Shown: positions 5,249 through 6,331 of the stretch, piece by piece
Layout of the letters: each line of letters begins with the position of its first letter
Numbering within the stretch: the first letter of the stretch is position 1
DNA from: Nocardioidaceae bacterium
Lineage (GTDB): Bacteria; Actinomycetota; Actinomycetes; Propionibacteriales; Nocardioidaceae
Direction of reading: 5' to 3'
NCBI GenBank assembly: GCA_013696365.1
Contig: JACCYS010000069.1
Coordinates: 1-6,331 of the forward strand
DNA length: 6,331 nucleotides
Translations under genes and position numbers: made by a program
Notes under the pieces: generated by a model
What the model was told of the DNA's origin: nothing
Seen by the model: the letters and a program-made list of their open reading frames with translations, nothing else
Database searches by the model: none

Positions 5249-5324
5249 GCGAGCGCGGAGTACAGCGACCGCTGGTGCTCCCGTCACGAGCGAGCGCGGA
5301 TTACAGCGACCGTCGGTGCTCCCG
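5249..5324. repeat. Tandem direct repeat duplicating the 3' end of the repressor gene
   Basis: The 35-bp units at 5249-5283 and 5290-5324 are identical at 32 positions and have a 41-bp period. The second unit contains the last codons (REHRRSL) and TAA stop of the minus-strand repressor gene. The first is the same sequence just past the stop, with TAC in place of TAA (it would read REHQRSLYSALA). This is a local duplication at the gene end, not a CRISPR or transposon. Confidence 0.8.
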
Positions 5325-5774
5325 CCAGCGCTCCATCAGCGCGGGCAGGTCAGCCCGCATGAACTCGAAGAACGCGCGGGTCTCCTCCAGTCGGCGTCCA
5401 CCCGGGCGGTCCAGCCCGAGGGTGCGCACACCATCCGCTGCGGCGGCCTCGTACTGCTCGAGCACGGTGGCTTGTTGGGCATAGATGCGCGACCAGACGT
5501 CCTCGTCATAGATGCGATAGACATCGCTGCGGGTGCCCGGCTCGCGTTCCCTGCCCAGTAGCCCGACCTGCACGAGGTAGCGGACCGCGCCGGAGATGGC
5601 CGCCGGGCTGACCCGCAGACCCGCCGCCAACTCGCCGGCGGTGTAACGGTCGGCGTCGTCGGCCAGCACGTAGGCGAACACGCGTGCGGGCATCCGCGGG
5701 ACGCCGGACTCGGTGAAGACCAGCGCGAAGCGCTCGACGAAGCGCAGCAGTCGCTCGTCGTAGTCCTCTGGCAC
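5301..5774 (-). CDS. MarR/GbsR-like winged-helix transcriptional repressor
   Basis: A 157-residue regulator. A helical N-terminus (YDERLLRFVERFALVFTESG) leads into a MarR-type winged helix at about residues 28-90: MPARVFAYVLADD, helix 2 TAGELAAGLR, recognition helix SPAAISGAVRYLVQVGLL (56-73) and the wing REREPGTRSDVYRI. A C-terminal helix pair likely forms the dimer interface. In this architecture, a small ligand or drug usually releases the protein from DNA. The chosen start is GTG 5774, six bases after the -10-like TACAGT, consistent with a leaderless mRNA. The frame extends to a TTG at 5825, but those 17 extra codons run through the promoter and palindrome. The gene is divergent from an exporter-type ABC ATPase; in actinobacteria such pairs are common, with the regulator controlling the exporter and itself. 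Its 3' end lies in a tandem repeat. Confidence 0.88.
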   Translation of the reverse strand: MPEDYDERLLRFVERFALVFTESGVPRMPARVFAYVLADDADRYTAGELAAGLRVSPAAISGAVRYLVQVGLLGREREPGTRSDVYRIYDEDVWSRIYAQQATVLEQYEAAAADGVRTLGLDRPGGRRLEETRAFFEFMRADLPALMERWREHRRSL

Positions 5775-5780
5775 CAGCGA

Positions 5781-5808
5781 ACTGTAACGCACTTCACAAC
5801 TATGTGAA
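5781..5808 (-). promoter_or_regulatory. Promoter of the MarR/GbsR-like repressor gene
   Basis: On the minus strand, -35 TTCACA (5808-5803; 5 of 6 bases match TTGACA), a 16-bp spacer and -10 TACAGT (5786-5781), then six bases to GTG 5774. Transcription would start at or near the first codon base. The -35 is one arm of the central palindrome. Confidence 0.55.
5793..5808. promoter_or_regulatory. Palindromic operator TTCACA-N4-TGTGAA shared by two divergent promoters
   Basis: A perfect 6+6 palindrome with a 4-base spacer. Its left arm is the plus-strand -35 of the ABC gene, and its right arm, read on the other strand, is the -35 of the repressor gene. A dimer bound here would block both promoters. 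Size and symmetry suit a MarR-family dimer, so the adjacent repressor is the likely ligand (inference). Confidence 0.6.
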
Positions 5809-5821
5809 ACATGTGTATGTT
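5793..5821 (+). promoter_or_regulatory. Promoter of the exporter ABC ATPase gene
   Basis: -35 TTCACA (5793-5798), a 17-bp spacer and -10 TATGTT (5816-5821), followed by seven bases and GTG 5829. This is near-consensus spacing and supports a leaderless start at 5829 rather than the upstream ATGs at 5811 and 5817, which would precede or lie inside the -10. Confidence 0.55.
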
Positions 5822-5828
5822 GCAAGCT

Positions 5829-6331
5829 GTGGCTTCTGCGATCTCGGTTTCCGGACTGGTCAAGACCTTCGGCAACACCCGTGCCCTGGACGGGCTCGAC
5901 CTAGACGTCGCGCCCGGCGAGGTGCACGGCTTCCTCGGCCCCAACGGGTCCGGCAAGTCCACCACCATCCGGGTGCTGCTGGGCCTGCTGCGAGCCGACC
6001 AGGGCAGCGCGCGCCTGCTCGACGGGGACCCGTGGGGCGACGCAGTAGCCCTGCACCGGCGCCTCGCGTACGTGCCTGGCGACGTCTCGCTGTGGCCGAA
6101 TCTGACCGGTGGCGAGGTCATCGACCTGCTCGGCCGGCTGCGTGGCGGCGTCGACGTGAAGCGCCGAGACGACCTGCTTGAGCGCTTCGACCTCGACCCG
6201 GCGAAGAAGGCCCGCAGCTACTCCAAGGGCAACCGGCAGAAGGTGGCGCTGGTGGCAGGACTGGCATCCGACGCTGAGCTGCTGCTGCTGGACGAGCCGA
6301 CCTCCGGGCTGGACCCGCTGATGGAGGCGGT
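5829..6331 (+). CDS. ABC transporter ATP-binding protein, drug-exporter type (3' truncated by window)
   Basis: The frame is open to the window end; 167 complete codons are visible from GTG 5829. The ATPase domain has Walker A GPNGSGKST (37-45), a signature region YSKGNRQKVAL (131-141), Walker B LLLLDEP (151-157) and the D-loop SGLDP (159-163). Where most ATPases have the Q-loop glutamine, this one reads YVPGDVSLWPNLTGGE (81-96). SKGNRQ in place of LSGGQ is, to my knowledge, typical of ABC-2/DrrA-like exporters that pair with a separate membrane permease, probably encoded just beyond the window. The role is export of an antibiotic-like or lipophilic compound; the substrate is unknown. In-frame ATGs at 5811 and 5817 are alternative starts, disfavoured by the promoter position. 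It is divergent from, and probably controlled by, the MarR/GbsR-like repressor. Confidence 0.9.
   Translation, partial: MASAISVSGLVKTFGNTRALDGLDLDVAPGEVHGFLGPNGSGKSTTIRVLLGLLRADQGSARLLDGDPWGDAVALHRRLAYVPGDVSLWPNLTGGEVIDLLGRLRGGVDVKRRDDLLERFDLDPAKKARSYSKGNRQKVALVAGLASDAELLLLDEPTSGLDPLMEA

Noticed and set aside
5185..5324. CRISPR-like or insertion-sequence interpretation of the repeats
   Set aside because: Only two direct units of 41-bp period, one inside a gene end, and a single palindrome; no spacer array, transposase or target-site duplication is visible.

Overview
The window is high-GC DNA with codon use, GTG/TTG starts and probable leaderless promoters typical of an Actinomycetota chromosome. 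The lineage cannot be fixed from this sequence; a Geodermatophilales- or Frankiales-like soil or surface actinobacterium is only a guess. There are seven protein genes, two of them cut by the window edges, and no RNA genes, insertion sequences or CRISPR. Coding density is high, and every intergenic gap carries recognisable structure.

Left part (1-2178): the 3' part of an importer-type ABC ATPase gene (+) converges on, and overlaps by 70 bp, an AhpD-like carboxymuconolactone decarboxylase-family gene (-, 606-1160). That gene is divergent from a heliorhodopsin gene (+, 1366-2178), the most notable gene here. The rhodopsin has the retinal lysine (K256), the counterion glutamate (E122) and other family markers at the same spacing as in heliorhodopsin 48C12. 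The 205-bp gap between the two contains a near-perfect inverted repeat (1251-1289). A light-sensing rhodopsin facing a thiol redox enzyme is a plausible functional pair, but this is inference.

Middle part (2179-5163): a two-gene minus-strand operon encodes a beta-hydroxyacid dehydrogenase (4086-3154) and then a non-haem Fe(II)/2-oxoglutarate oxygenase resembling the BesD/HalD family (3154-2288). The two are translationally coupled at an ATGATG junction. A GcvA-like LysR regulator (4168-5163) is divergent, and an ATC-N9-GAT LysR-type box lies between them. Hydroxylation followed by oxidation of an amino acid or small acid is a reasonable hypothesis for the pathway.

Right part (5164-6331): a winged-helix MarR/GbsR-like repressor (-, 5774-5301) is divergent from a drug-exporter-type ABC ATPase (+, 5829 to the window end). 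A palindrome TTCACA-N4-TGTGAA supplies the -35 hexamers of both divergent promoters, a compact design for co-repression and autoregulation.

Both non-overlapping convergent gene junctions (2179-2287 and 5164-5300) hold a copy of the same ~59-bp palindromic element, with paired changes in the inner stem. It looks like a dispersed REP/terminator-like repeat of this genome. Next to the second copy, the last ~35 bp of the repressor gene region is tandemly duplicated.
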